Shown: piece after piece, positions 42,502-51,970 of the stretch
How the letters are laid out: every line of letters starts with the position of its first letter
Numbering within the stretch: the stretch's first letter is position 1
NCBI GenBank assembly: GCA_013152535.1
Contig: JAADGE010000042.1
Coordinates: 1-59,556 of the forward strand
Source of the DNA: Chlorobiota bacterium
Lineage (GTDB): Bacteria > Bacteroidota > Bacteroidia > Bacteroidales > JAADGE01
DNA: 59,556 bases
Reading direction: 5' to 3'
Made by a program: the position numbers and the translations under genes
Notes under the pieces: generated by a model
Database searches by the model: none
Seen by the model: only the letters and a program-made list of their open reading frames with translations
Told to the model about the DNA's origin: nothing

Positions 42502-43551
42502 TTATTTCTTTTCATTAAACAATGTACTTTTTCCTGTTTTTTTGCCGGCTTTATAATTTGTTATTTCTTTTAAATTACCGCTTTCGTAATATGTTTTTTG
42601 TATCCCTTCTTTTTTACCCTTAATAAATTTTCCGTTTTGTTTTAATTTTCCGTTCGGATAAAACACATTCCAAACACCGTCGAATAAACCGTTTTTGTAG
42701 TTACCTTCAGAAAACAACTGACCTCCGGGATAATAAGATTTCCAATGTCCGAACCGAGAATTATTTTTATAGTTTCCGGTTTCTGCAATACTCCCGTTAT
42801 TGTAATATGATTTATAAATTCCGTTTAATTCACCGTTCTTATAATAATATTCTGCCATTAAAATTCCGGTTTTATAATAAGCGGTTAATTTTCCTTGCAA
42901 AAGACCTTCGGCATAAAAACATTTTCGTTCTAAATTTCCGCTTTTATAATATACGAACAAGCTGTCAGTATAATATCCGTTTATTTTTTTTCCTTTATAA
43001 TTTAATTCACCCGTATCATAATATAATTCCCAAAAACCAACAGGCTTATTCAATATGTAATTTTGTACATCTGCAAGTGTTCCGTCTTTTCGGTAATTTT
43101 CTGTTTTTCCGTTAAGAAGTCCGTCGGTGTAATGCCCTTTAATTTTAATCTTTCCGTTTTTATAATAGCTTATTATTTCTCCTTCCGGAAATCCGTTTTT
43201 ATAAATTCCCGTCTGTTCCCGTTCTCCGGTTTCAAAAAAATGTTCAAATTTTCCGTTCCGTTTATTTTTCGTAAAATTTATTACAGATTTGATTCCTCCG
43301 TTTTTATAATATATTTTCCATTTACCCTCAATTAAATTTCTTACAAACTCTCCTTCCTGAATTTTGTTACCTGACTTATTATAATATATATAATGTCCAT
43401 GTTTTATTGTATCCTGTTTATTAACAAAGGCATAATATTCTTCTTTGATATTATTTTTATTAACATCATAGAATGTTTTTACTAATTTCTGACTAAAAGA
43501 CGAAATTGAAAAAATATTAAAAATCAATATAATAAGGCTGATTCGTATCAC
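42502..43551 (-). CDS. Exported MORN-2 repeat protein
   Basis: 349 residues: signal peptide (1-20, ending SSFSQ) and about twelve MORN-2 type units of ~23 residues (YYKNGxxxxxGxYKNGxxxGxW pattern, e.g. GNYKNGLFDGVWNVFYPNGK). Such beta-hairpin ladders are often annotated as YwqK-like antitoxins, a label without functional support here. Probably periplasmic or surface exposed. Its start overlaps the chaperone stop by 4 bases (ATGA), so both are made from one mRNA; a role in the fibre system is inferred only from this. Confidence 0.85.
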   Translation of the reverse strand: MIRISLIILIFNIFSISSFSQKLVKTFYDVNKNNIKEEYYAFVNKQDTIKHGHYIYYNKSGNKIQEGEFVRNLIEGKWKIYYKNGGIKSVINFTKNKRNGKFEHFFETGEREQTGIYKNGFPEGEIISYYKNGKIKIKGHYTDGLLNGKTENYRKDGTLADVQNYILNKPVGFWELYYDTGELNYKGKKINGYYTDSLFVYYKSGNLERKCFYAEGLLQGKLTAYYKTGILMAEYYYKNGELNGIYKSYYNNGSIAETGNYKNNSRFGHWKSYYPGGQLFSEGNYKNGLFDGVWNVFYPNGKLKQNGKFIKGKKEGIQKTYYESGNLKEITNYKAGKKTGKSTLFNEKK

Positions 43552-44393
43552 TTTTTATTTTTCTCAATATTACTGCCCTCTCTCGGAAAAATAATTAAAG
43601 TCTTATTTAAACGCGTTCCTTCAATTGTAACATCTTTACCGTAATCAAGTAAAACGGCGAAAGAATATTTTCCCGGAGGTAATGTATTCGGTAATTTAAA
43701 TTTCACTTCTCTTAAAAACCCCGGATAAGAATCTAAATAAAAAGGGTCAAAGTCAAATTCTTCAGCCGTATTTAAATCTGATGCAATAAACGTAACTTTA
43801 CATTTTGCAATATTTTTTCCGGCATTAATAATATCCGCTATAAAATAACGATGCGTTGAATCGGCATCCGAAATTTCTCTTAAATCTTTTATTTTTAACT
43901 TAGGAGTTAATCTAACTATGGGATCTCTGTAAATTGATACAGCAATTCGTCCGCTTAATCTGACTCCGGCACCAATACCTGCTTCAACATCAAAACTTGT
44001 TTTTTCATTAACCGTTTGAATATACATCAATGCCCAGCGTGTTGTATAATCATCAATCGGCGGATGCATCGCAATTTTAATTTGAACTTGTTCATTAGGG
44101 TTAATATCAAAAAAAGTTTTTTCGGGTGTAATCCATTCCGTACAGGAAGTTTTTGATGAGTTTCTTTCTATAGTCTGTTTTACGCCGTTTTTATCAATAA
44201 TAAAATCCGCAAAAGTAATCGTAAAAGAAGTTCTGAAATTTGAATGATTTTTCACAGAAAGAATTTTTGTTTGAGATTCTTCCGGATCAACTCTGAAATT
44301 CATTTTTACCGGAGCAACTTCAAAATCCTGAGCTTTAATTTTCAGCGGAATAATAATAATTAATCCTATTAAAATTAAATTAATTTTTTGCAT
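43548..44393 (-). CDS. PapD-like periplasmic chaperone
   Basis: 281 residues with a signal peptide (1-21). The N-terminal Ig-like domain FEVAPVKMNFRVDPEESQTKILSVKNHS has the layout of pilus-assembly chaperones (strand with alternating hydrophobics, then a basic residue), followed by CTEWITPEKTFFDINPNEQVQIKIAM (resembling the G1-strand entry 'P..f.L.P.e.q.ir') and a second Ig domain (about 160-281; LPPGKYSFAVLLDYG). In chaperone-usher systems such proteins cap fibre subunits before export. It diverges from a PP2C gene that leads to two small exported proteins and a large barrel protein. Confidence 0.75.
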   Translation of the reverse strand: MQKINLILIGLIIIIPLKIKAQDFEVAPVKMNFRVDPEESQTKILSVKNHSNFRTSFTITFADFIIDKNGVKQTIERNSSKTSCTEWITPEKTFFDINPNEQVQIKIAMHPPIDDYTTRWALMYIQTVNEKTSFDVEAGIGAGVRLSGRIAVSIYRDPIVRLTPKLKIKDLREISDADSTHRYFIADIINAGKNIAKCKVTFIASDLNTAEEFDFDPFYLDSYPGFLREVKFKLPNTLPPGKYSFAVLLDYGKDVTIEGTRLNKTLIIFPREGSNIEKNKK

Positions 44394-44433
44394 TTTTTGG
44401 GGGTTTAAGAAAAATAATTTAGTTTTATATTTT

Positions 44434-44441
44434 CAAATATA
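44434..44441 (-). promoter_or_regulatory. -7 box TATATTTG for the chaperone-MORN operon
   Basis: Exact TAnnTTTG match read leftward; start near 44427. In the same gap a rightward TATGATTG (44553-44560) is a near match before the PP2C gene. Confidence 0.45.
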
Positions 44442-44573
44442 TATATTTATTATTAATTTTCATAATTATTTGAAACTGCAAAAACCGAAATACCTGAAAA
44501 TTCAAAACACCAAAATCTGATTTTCAACAATTTACAGTTTTTTAATACTTTTTATGATTGCAAAGAAAGAAAT

Positions 44574-46481
44574 ATGAACATAATAAAACAACAAATTTTT
44601 TATAAATTATTTCTTATAATAATAATTATTACATCTTTCAATGTAAGTTTCGGACAACTTTCCGTAAAAGATAAAAAAATTATTAACACTTTTATTAAGG
44701 ATGCCAATAATGATATAGGTAATGATAATATTAAAGATGCAGCAAATTCCTATTATAAGGCCGGTATTTATTGTTTTGAAAAAAATGTCGGAAAAAAAGC
44801 AATTCCATACTTAAATGAATCTGCAAAACTATACGGAAAGATTAAAGATTTTAAGAAAGTTATGAAAATATACAGTAATATCGGGTTGATTTATTCAAAT
44901 ATGGATAAATATGATAAATCACTCAGGTATTTCCAGCAAAGTTTAAAAATCCGAAAAAGTATCGGCAGCAAAAAAGAAATTGCATCGGGTTTACTTGATT
45001 TTGCATATATTCTTTCAGTTCAGCAAGATTACAAAAATGCCATATTAAATATTCTTAAAGCTTTGGATATTGCAAACAGAATACAAGAACCGAAACTGGT
45101 TCTGATTAGTTATAATATGCTTGCCGAAAACTATCAGAAAGCAGGAAATATGCAAAAAGCTGCCGAATATATGGATAAGTTTGCTACTTACAGACAACAT
45201 TATGAAAAAAGCCAATCGAAAGAACGTGTCAGTGAAGAACGAATTAAGTCAGTTGCCGAAATAAGTATGAAAGAATCTGAAAACAGAGCCAAACAATTAG
45301 AATTAGAATTAATAAAAAAAAATAAAGAAATTGCCGAAGACACCTTAAACAGAGCAATAAAAGCAAAACAAGATTCTTTAAAAATTGCCGAAACTGCTAT
45401 TGCCCTGGAACAAAGCAAATACAAACAAGCTGAAAAAGATCGTTTGCTTGGTGAAGCAATGGCAAAAGAAGAAAAAGCAAAACAAAGCTTAGTTTATACC
45501 ATCGGCATCGGAATTATTAGTTTTATTCTTTTAGTTTCTGTTATTCTGATATTAAATATCAGACGCCGAAAAAAACACAACCGCCAATTACATGAAACAA
45601 ATGAAGAAATAGAACGCCAAAAAAGAAATATCGAATTAAAAAATAACGAACTGACAGATGCCTTCAATAAAATTGAAGAACAAAACAAAGATATTAATGC
45701 CAGTATTAATTATGCAGTAAATATCCAGAGTTCAATGTTGCCGACACAAGGTACACTTCAAAAATTAATTCCCGACTCTTTTATTTTATTTAAACCGAGG
45801 GATAAAGTCAGCGGTGATTTTTACTGGTTTAAAGATGTTATTGTAAATCCCGGTGAATCTGATCAACATAAAAAAATATTTGTTTCTGCTATTGATTGTA
45901 CCGGACACGGTATTCCCGGAGCGTTCTTATCTATGCTGAGTTATAATCTGCTGGATAATATTGTTGAACAACAAAAAATATTTAAACCGGGTAAAATATT
46001 GGACGAATTACATAACGGCGTAAGAAAATCCTTAAGACAAAATGAATCGTCAAACAGAGACGGAATGGATATGGCACTCTGCAGTTACAGTCCCGAAAAT
46101 AATTTAATAGAATTTTCAGGAGCAAAAAATCCGATTATTTATATTAAAGACAATAAACTGCATCGCGTTAAAGGAAGTATAAAACCTATCGGGGGTATTT
46201 TGTATGATAAAAATGAACAGATTAAATTTGAAACAACAAGTATTAAAATTGACAGCCCTACAACAGTTTACATATTCTCGGACGGCTATGCCGATCAAAT
46301 CGGAGAACAAACAGGCAGAAAACTTATGACCCGGTTTTTCAGAAGTTTATTGGGTGATATACATAACAAACCTTTGCATGAACAAAAAGATATATTAGAC
46401 ATGTTTTTAAAAAAATGGCAAGGGAATTTGGAGCAAGTTGATGATATTGTCATCATCGGGTTCAAACTGCTTCCTCAATAA
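44574..46481 (+). CDS. TPR sensor with C-terminal SpoIIE/PP2C phosphatase (second copy)
   Basis: 635 residues: signal peptide (1-27), four or so TPR units (35-210; KVMKIYSNIGLIYSNMDKYDKSLRYFQQSLKI), long coiled coil, transmembrane helix (VYTIGIGIISFILLVSVILIL, about 305-328), second coiled coil and a PP2C domain (about 375-635). The metal aspartates are in KVSGDFYW, IDCTGHGIPGAF and VDDIVIIG. Same layout as 10307-12451, clearly a paralog. It precedes two exported small proteins and a barrel protein, and is 2 kb from the SiaB/SiaC-like pair, so it is the best candidate for a SiaA-like phosphatase here. Confidence 0.9.
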   Translation: MNIIKQQIFYKLFLIIIIITSFNVSFGQLSVKDKKIINTFIKDANNDIGNDNIKDAANSYYKAGIYCFEKNVGKKAIPYLNESAKLYGKIKDFKKVMKIYSNIGLIYSNMDKYDKSLRYFQQSLKIRKSIGSKKEIASGLLDFAYILSVQQDYKNAILNILKALDIANRIQEPKLVLISYNMLAENYQKAGNMQKAAEYMDKFATYRQHYEKSQSKERVSEERIKSVAEISMKESENRAKQLELELIKKNKEIAEDTLNRAIKAKQDSLKIAETAIALEQSKYKQAEKDRLLGEAMAKEEKAKQSLVYTIGIGIISFILLVSVILILNIRRRKKHNRQLHETNEEIERQKRNIELKNNELTDAFNKIEEQNKDINASINYAVNIQSSMLPTQGTLQKLIPDSFILFKPRDKVSGDFYWFKDVIVNPGESDQHKKIFVSAIDCTGHGIPGAFLSMLSYNLLDNIVEQQKIFKPGKILDELHNGVRKSLRQNESSNRDGMDMALCSYSPENNLIEFSGAKNPIIYIKDNKLHRVKGSIKPIGGILYDKNEQIKFETTSIKIDSPTTVYIFSDGYADQIGEQTGRKLMTRFFRSLLGDIHNKPLHEQKDILDMFLKKWQGNLEQVDDIVIIGFKLLPQ

Positions 46482-46555
46482 AATTTTGTTATTAAAATAT
46501 TTTATTCTATTTTTATAAATTAATTTAACTATTTATTAACCAAAATAATTATATC

Positions 46556-47152
46556 ATGAAGAAATTGACTATTTTATTAACAGCAGTTTTGTTTTCAGTA
46601 ACTGCAGCTTTTTCACAGCCGGTATCCGATTCCGGAGTTATTCCGGTCGGTGTTACACTTAATTCAATTTTACGCTTAAACATTACCAGCGGAGGTAATT
46701 TAGAATATGTTGTAAACACAATTGACCAATACTCAAACGGTATTGCACAAAATGCACGTTATGATACACATTTTACCGTAGCATCCTCTGTCGACTTTGA
46801 CGTAACTTTAGGTGCTGATGCAGCAACATTTACAGGTGTTGATGATGTCGCACACACAATTCCTTTGGATAATTTAGGTTATGAAGTTCTGGCAGATGCC
46901 GGTGCTACCGGTACAGACGCAGTAAACTGGGATTTACCTGCAGGAACACAAGCTCTGTCAGCTGCTACACCGGATATTGTGACAGGTAATTATGCCGGTC
47001 TCGGAGCAGGCGACATTAACCAAAATGCTTTTGTTATTGAATGGAGACTCGGAACAAGTGAACCGAATATGAACGCTTCATCTTTGCTGCAACAAAGTAT
47101 CACATCAGACAGATATGTAGTGAATGTCATCTTACAACTTGCACAACATTAA
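46556..47152 (+). CDS. Small exported beta-rich protein, possible fibre subunit 1
   Basis: 198 residues; signal peptide (1-21, TAAFSQ) and a mature part poor in Lys, rich in Ala, Thr, Asp and Asn, with alternating hydrophobics. RLNITSGGNLEYVVNTIDQYSNGI near the mature N-terminus and DRYVVNVILQLAQ at the very end are beta-strand patterns like those of donor-strand pilins. It resembles the small DUF4402-type surface proteins, but I cannot confirm membership. Same core motif as the next gene, so the two are paralogs. The very low lysine content differs from cytoplasmic neighbours. Confidence 0.6.
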   Translation: MKKLTILLTAVLFSVTAAFSQPVSDSGVIPVGVTLNSILRLNITSGGNLEYVVNTIDQYSNGIAQNARYDTHFTVASSVDFDVTLGADAATFTGVDDVAHTIPLDNLGYEVLADAGATGTDAVNWDLPAGTQALSAATPDIVTGNYAGLGAGDINQNAFVIEWRLGTSEPNMNASSLLQQSITSDRYVVNVILQLAQH

Positions 47153-47168
47153 AATTATTACTTTTTTT

Positions 47169-47206
47169 ACGGGAAAATCTGATGCTATATTTTCGGATTT
47201 TCCCGT
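47169..47206 (+). terminator. Intercistronic hairpin between the two subunit genes
   Basis: ACGGGAAAATC (47169-47179) pairs perfectly with GATTTTCCCGT (47196-47206). It follows subunit gene 1 by 17 bases and is not followed by a T-run, so partial termination or 3' protection is likely, giving more of subunit 1 than of downstream genes. Confidence 0.55.
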
Positions 47207-47264
47207 AATACGGTAAATATGCGTATATTAATCTTATTATTGAGTTAAATTGGTAAAGAATAAT

Positions 47265-47747
47265 ATGAAAAAGTTGTTGACAATCGCATTCATATTTTCA
47301 GGATTTTTTTTGTTTGGGCAGGCACGGTTAAATATCAGTTCGGGCAGTTCGGTAAATTTTTTTTTTAATTCTTATCAAAAATATCTCACGGGTATCACTT
47401 ATAATGATTTTACAAAATTTATTATTTACTATAAAGATACCACCACTGCAAACTCATATCCGAACTGGCGAATTGATGTTAAAGCATTAACACCGACAAT
47501 TAACGGAGACATAGGGAATACACTAAACCTGAATACACTTGAAATACAAGCATCCGGTGCCGGAACATCAACCGGATTTCAAGCACTCAGCAGTACAGAT
47601 GTTTCTTTGCTGACCGGAGCAAACGAAACTGCTCCCGGTACGGTTACAGTTTCTGTAAGTTATCGTTGCGGTGTAACAAATTCTTTATTAGGCAAAAATT
47701 CTGATTATTATGTGGTAGATTTGCTCTTTACTTTAATAGGTGAATAA
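47265..47747 (+). CDS. Small exported beta-rich protein, possible fibre subunit 2
   Basis: 160 residues from ATG 47265 (MKKLLTIAFIFSGFFLFGQ; the TTG at 47250 is less likely). After the signal peptide comes RLNISSGSSVNFFFNSYQKYLTGI, parallel to RLNITSGGNLEYVVNTIDQYSNGI of subunit 1, and a terminal DYYVVDLLFTLIGE strand. It contains one cysteine only. It may be a minor or tip subunit. Followed after 89 bp by the barrel gene. Confidence 0.6.
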   Translation: MKKLLTIAFIFSGFFLFGQARLNISSGSSVNFFFNSYQKYLTGITYNDFTKFIIYYKDTTTANSYPNWRIDVKALTPTINGDIGNTLNLNTLEIQASGAGTSTGFQALSSTDVSLLTGANETAPGTVTVSVSYRCGVTNSLLGKNSDYYVVDLLFTLIGE

Positions 47748-47836
47748 TACGTATATTTAAGATATCAAACCTATAAACCAAAAAATTAAATATAAGAGGA
47801 TGTTTTTATGATAAAATAACTCCTCATTATTTTTTT

Positions 47837-50800
47837 ATGACTTTTATAAAGAAATATATATTCCTGTTATTTTTAATAACATCTGTAACTAAACTTACAA
47901 TAAGCCAGAATACCATAAACAAAGGCGATTTGGAAGTTCGTTTTTTAAAAGACCAGGTAGAAATCGAAGAAGGGAAATCTTTTTTTGATATTCTGTATAT
48001 TAAAAACAAAACCGATAAACCGGTTTCTTTCAATGTTCAGTTCAATATTCCTAAAGACTGGAAACTAATCGGCAACTCGTTTGAACCAATCACACTGCAG
48101 GCTTACGGAGAAGCATCTGTTCCTGTCAGAGTATCATTATCAAAACATACCAACGGAGGTGTCGGTTATGCCGTTGTTGCCGTAATTAATGATACAAAAG
48201 GGTCTGTATATAATACTGTTTATGCTTTTGTAAAAATACCCGTTGTTTCAAAAGTAAAAATTAAAACAAATAAAACATCAGCCTTTTTCAGTCAAAAAGC
48301 TTTAAAATCAAGTTTTGAAATACGTATTGAAAATTTAGGAAATATTTCCGAACTTATAAGTATTCAGTTTGATCCTGAAAAAAGTTTATTTATTGAGAAA
48401 AATCATGAACCGATAAAAATTGACAATTTAAATATTGAATCCGGAGAAACAAAAATCCTTAAATACAGTGTAACTTTAAACAACAAAATTGATTACAAGA
48501 AATACCGCATTCATAAATTAAACTTGAATATAAATATTCATGATTCAATCATAAAAAAAACAATTTGGTTTAAATATATTGATTGGAAATACAAAAATGA
48601 ATCTCCCGAATACAAAAAACCTCTGAATCTGGAATTAACGGCTTTTAACATCTTCGGAAATTCTAAACCGATATATATCGGTCAGGTTTACGGTAATATT
48701 TTACTGAAAAACAAAAAAGCCGTTTATTATTCCTTTCAAAACTACAACAGAAAAACCGGTCGAAATCTATGGATAAACAGCCGAATAGAAACTCGATTCG
48801 ACAGCAAAAAAACAAGTGTTTTTATAGGAGACTATACCGGAACATTTGAACATAGTATGTACGGAAGAGGCATATATCTTTCACAAAAAATAGGTAAAAA
48901 AGTTAATTTTAAAGCTGCTTATACTCAAAGAGTTATCCGCGATGTTCAAAACTATGCCGTATCTTATTCTCAAAAATTTTCAATTCCGTTGTCATTAGAG
49001 TTAGGCAGTGTTTATACACTTGACCCAAATTTTAATGATAAATTCAAATTAGGATTTGCCAAAGTCTCAACAAATATCTATAAAAGCAATTTATTTTTCC
49101 TGTTCGGAAACAGCCAATCGGAATACAATCGGTTTCCCGTAAAGACTGTTTATAAAGGATGGGGATACCGAGCAGGTTTCTCAGGTAGAATAAAAAAAAC
49201 AAATTTCAACCTCAGAAGTGAATACGGAACACCTGAATATTTCGGCTATTCTCAGGGAAGACAATATTCCGAAGCATTAATAAATATGCCGGTTAAAAAA
49301 AACAAACTCTTCACTTTGCAATATTTCAGCCAAAGTTACCGTCCGATTGTTATTACAAACAACGAAATTTTAAGCAACAGATTTACTAAATTCCAAAAAT
49401 TAAAATTACTGCTCGGCTATTATACACCGCATAATGTTTTTCTGTATGCCGGACCGGTTTTAGATGAAGAAAATACAAATAATTTTGTGTATTATAATCC
49501 GAATGATCTTTTTGCAACCTTTACCGGAATGGTCGAAGCAGGTACACGTATTTATAATAAATTCACTGATAATTCTTTTTCATTTTCTGCCAAGTACGGA
49601 ATTACTTCTGTTTACAATTATTCAAACTTTTTAAACGGTGTTTCTTATGAAGGCAGATTAGGCGAACAACAATACAATATTGCTCAAATTAATGCAAGTT
49701 TTAAACAACATAATTTCGGAGTCCATTTAATATACTATCTCGGTCCGTATAATATTTCTCAGCAATTTGCTTATTTTTATTCTTTAATATATTCAAAATC
49801 TCTCAGTATCGTTCCTTTTTATGAAAAATATCTCTTAAATGATAAAATACGTTTTACTTTAAGGGGTTCTTACATTAACAATTTATCTTCGAAAAGCAGC
49901 AGAATAAATTTAAATACCGAAATAACCTGGTTTGCCGGAAAAGGATGGACAATAAACTTCCTGAATACTTCTTCATTTCACAAAGTAACTAATAATACCG
50001 GTTCAAGTTCTTTTACATCTTCATATTTTCAATTCGGTATTAACAAATCATTTGATATTCAGCAACCGCGACTTAAATACTATAAATATACAGCCGTATT
50101 TTATAAAGACTTAAACGGAAATCGTATTCACGATGCCAATGAACCGGGTGTTTCTGATGTGCTTGTTAACATTAACAGAGCCCATCCCGAACAAGATTTA
50201 AAAGACAAAAATTACAACGGCGAATTTTTAGCCAATGAATTATATTCTAACGAAGAAGGAAAAATTGAATACGACAATATTGTTGAAGGAGATTATATAA
50301 TTAAATATACACCTCAAAATATTCAAACCGAAAAATTTGAATCGGAAGGTTCTTCCAAACAATTTATTGCTAAAAAAGATACTGTTATGTACATTCCGTT
50401 TATGGAACGCAATAAATTATTCGGAAAAATCAGTTTACATCGTTCAAAACATTCGGCTCTCGGAAACATCCCGTTGGATAATATTAAAATTACCGTTGAA
50501 GGTAACGACAAAACCTATTCTACATTAACAGATAAAGAGGGTTATTTTGAAATGTATATTCCCGTTTCCGATTATTATAAAGTAAAAATAAATAACATCT
50601 TCCGTGAACATTTTAATTTAAGACAAGAATTTTACATTGTTAAATTTAACGGATACAAACAATTTGAATTAAGTTTTGATTTTGACGAGAAAGAACGAAA
50701 GATTCATTTTGACGAAAGCGATTTTCTTATTAGTGATAAAGACGAAACCAATAATAATTTTAATGTTGATAATATTAAAGTTATAAAACAAACAAACTTA

Positions 50801-51412
50801 AGAGGAATAGTAAAAGATGCAAATTCTTTGTTGCCGCTCCATGCTGTTGTTTCAATATATAATAACAAAACACATGAACTGATATCAGAAACTGCATCAA
50901 GCCGCAGAACAGGTGTTTATTTTACTTCTTTCTTTGCAGGCGATAACTATAATATTAAAGTTAAAGCCAAAGGCTATTGGACCTATTCGGAAGATTTATA
51001 CATTAATCAAATTACAACATTCGATAATGTAAACAGAGATGTTCTGTTAAGAAAAATATTTATTGACGAAGAAATTAAAACCGAAAATCTGCTGTTTAAA
51101 ACAGGAAAAAGTGAATTATCAGCTCTTGCACATGCCGAATTAGATAATTTAATATCAACTTTATTTTTGAATCCGGATGTTATTATCGAAATTAACGGAC
51201 ATGTTGATGACATGGAAGCACTTACTGTAAACGACAAACAACTGTCAGAAATGCGTGCAAAAGCCGTTGCAGAATATCTGACAAAAAAAGGACTTTCCGC
51301 AAAACGCATTAAAATAAGAGCCGTTTCAAATTCTGATCCTAAATCACGGTTAGATACTCCTGAAGGAAGAGCTCAAAACAGACGTGTAAGTATAAAAGTT
51401 GCAGGTTTCTAA
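47837..51412 (+). CDS. Usher-like outer-membrane barrel with prealbumin-like domains and OmpA tail
   Basis: 1191 residues. Signal peptide (1-23). Two Ig/NEW3-like domains (about 28-250). A region of about 490 residues (255-745) of alternating strands with aromatic girdles (YSFQNYNRKTGRNLW, GYRAGFSGRIKKTNFNLRSEYG), consistent with a large beta-barrel. An SdrD-B/prealbumin-like domain at about 753 (FYKDLNGNRIHDANEPGVSDV), as in some ushers, is followed by two carboxypeptidase-regulatory-like domains (about 860-1070). A C-terminal OmpA domain (about 1080-1191; LLFKTGKSELSALA, GHVDDMEALTVND, GRAQNRRVSI) could grip peptidoglycan. No TonB-box or plug motif is seen. Together with the chaperone and two small subunits it suggests an export and anchoring port. 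Confidence 0.7.
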   Translation: MTFIKKYIFLLFLITSVTKLTISQNTINKGDLEVRFLKDQVEIEEGKSFFDILYIKNKTDKPVSFNVQFNIPKDWKLIGNSFEPITLQAYGEASVPVRVSLSKHTNGGVGYAVVAVINDTKGSVYNTVYAFVKIPVVSKVKIKTNKTSAFFSQKALKSSFEIRIENLGNISELISIQFDPEKSLFIEKNHEPIKIDNLNIESGETKILKYSVTLNNKIDYKKYRIHKLNLNINIHDSIIKKTIWFKYIDWKYKNESPEYKKPLNLELTAFNIFGNSKPIYIGQVYGNILLKNKKAVYYSFQNYNRKTGRNLWINSRIETRFDSKKTSVFIGDYTGTFEHSMYGRGIYLSQKIGKKVNFKAAYTQRVIRDVQNYAVSYSQKFSIPLSLELGSVYTLDPNFNDKFKLGFAKVSTNIYKSNLFFLFGNSQSEYNRFPVKTVYKGWGYRAGFSGRIKKTNFNLRSEYGTPEYFGYSQGRQYSEALINMPVKKNKLFTLQYFSQSYRPIVITNNEILSNRFTKFQKLKLLLGYYTPHNVFLYAGPVLDEENTNNFVYYNPNDLFATFTGMVEAGTRIYNKFTDNSFSFSAKYGITSVYNYSNFLNGVSYEGRLGEQQYNIAQINASFKQHNFGVHLIYYLGPYNISQQFAYFYSLIYSKSLSIVPFYEKYLLNDKIRFTLRGSYINNLSSKSSRINLNTEITWFAGKGWTINFLNTSSFHKVTNNTGSSSFTSSYFQFGINKSFDIQQPRLKYYKYTAVFYKDLNGNRIHDANEPGVSDVLVNINRAHPEQDLKDKNYNGEFLANELYSNEEGKIEYDNIVEGDYIIKYTPQNIQTEKFESEGSSKQFIAKKDTVMYIPFMERNKLFGKISLHRSKHSALGNIPLDNIKITVEGNDKTYSTLTDKEGYFEMYIPVSDYYKVKINNIFREHFNLRQEFYIVKFNGYKQFELSFDFDEKERKIHFDESDFLISDKDETNNNFNVDNIKVIKQTNLRGIVKDANSLLPLHAVVSIYNNKTHELISETASSRRTGVYFTSFFAGDNYNIKVKAKGYWTYSEDLYINQITTFDNVNRDVLLRKIFIDEEIKTENLLFKTGKSELSALAHAELDNLISTLFLNPDVIIEINGHVDDMEALTVNDKQLSEMRAKAVAEYLTKKGLSAKRIKIRAVSNSDPKSRLDTPEGRAQNRRVSIKVAGF

Positions 51413-51416
51413 GATT

Positions 51417-51965
51417 TTATTCCTTTAACAGTTGCCATGAATATTCGTTAACTCTCAGCAAATTAAAATTAAAGTCATGTTTTTGTCCGTCAGATAAAAT
51501 AACTTTATCGGCTAAATTGATAAGTTTCTCGGCACTCGGCTTCATTTCAACAGTATTATTCATTTTTAAAAATAAATATATCGCGGGTTTTATAACAAAT
51601 CTTAAACTATTTGATTCACAAATAATTAAGATGTTATTATCAGCATTTTTTATAAACTCATTAAATGCTTGTTCTAAATATTTAATTTTTGATTTAATAT
51701 ATATAACTGTATGGGCACCGGCTTTTAACATTCTTTCGGCATCCTGATTATTATCTGTAATATTAATTTCTCTAATTCTGTATTTTTCATTTTCTTTTAA
51801 AGGATTCTCGTCTTTTCCGTGAAAAAAATTATCATCGGGATAAATTGTTTTTATTTTTAATGAAATTATCCTGCTGTTCTTGCCGAATTTTTTCAGAAGA
51901 TTTACCACAAAAGTAGTTTTGCCGACATTTCTTGTTGCTCCGCCGACAATTAACAGATTTTTCAT
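51417..51965 (-). CDS. MobB-like P-loop NTPase
   Basis: 182 residues from ATG 51965 (MKNLLIVGGATRNVGKTTF). Walker A is GGATRNVGKTT, followed by a strand RIISLKIKTIYPDDNFFHG and a later LIICESNSLRF resembling the MobB/CobW-type ICESN/EGN segment. MobB binds GTP and helps molybdenum-cofactor nucleotide attachment, but no other molybdopterin genes are here, so it may serve another purpose. Last gene of a four-gene leftward run; starts 5 bases after the stop of the 2-TM gene. Confidence 0.7.
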   Translation of the reverse strand: MKNLLIVGGATRNVGKTTFVVNLLKKFGKNSRIISLKIKTIYPDDNFFHGKDENPLKENEKYRIREINITDNNQDAERMLKAGAHTVIYIKSKIKYLEQAFNEFIKNADNNILIICESNSLRFVIKPAIYLFLKMNNTVEMKPSAEKLINLADKVILSDGQKHDFNFNLLRVNEYSWQLLKE

Positions 51966-51970
51966 TAATT

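Noticed and set aside
42502-43551. Toxin-antitoxin system (YwqK antitoxin label)
   Set aside because: Only MORN-2 repeats behind a signal peptide; no toxin partner, and the neighbour is a periplasmic chaperone.
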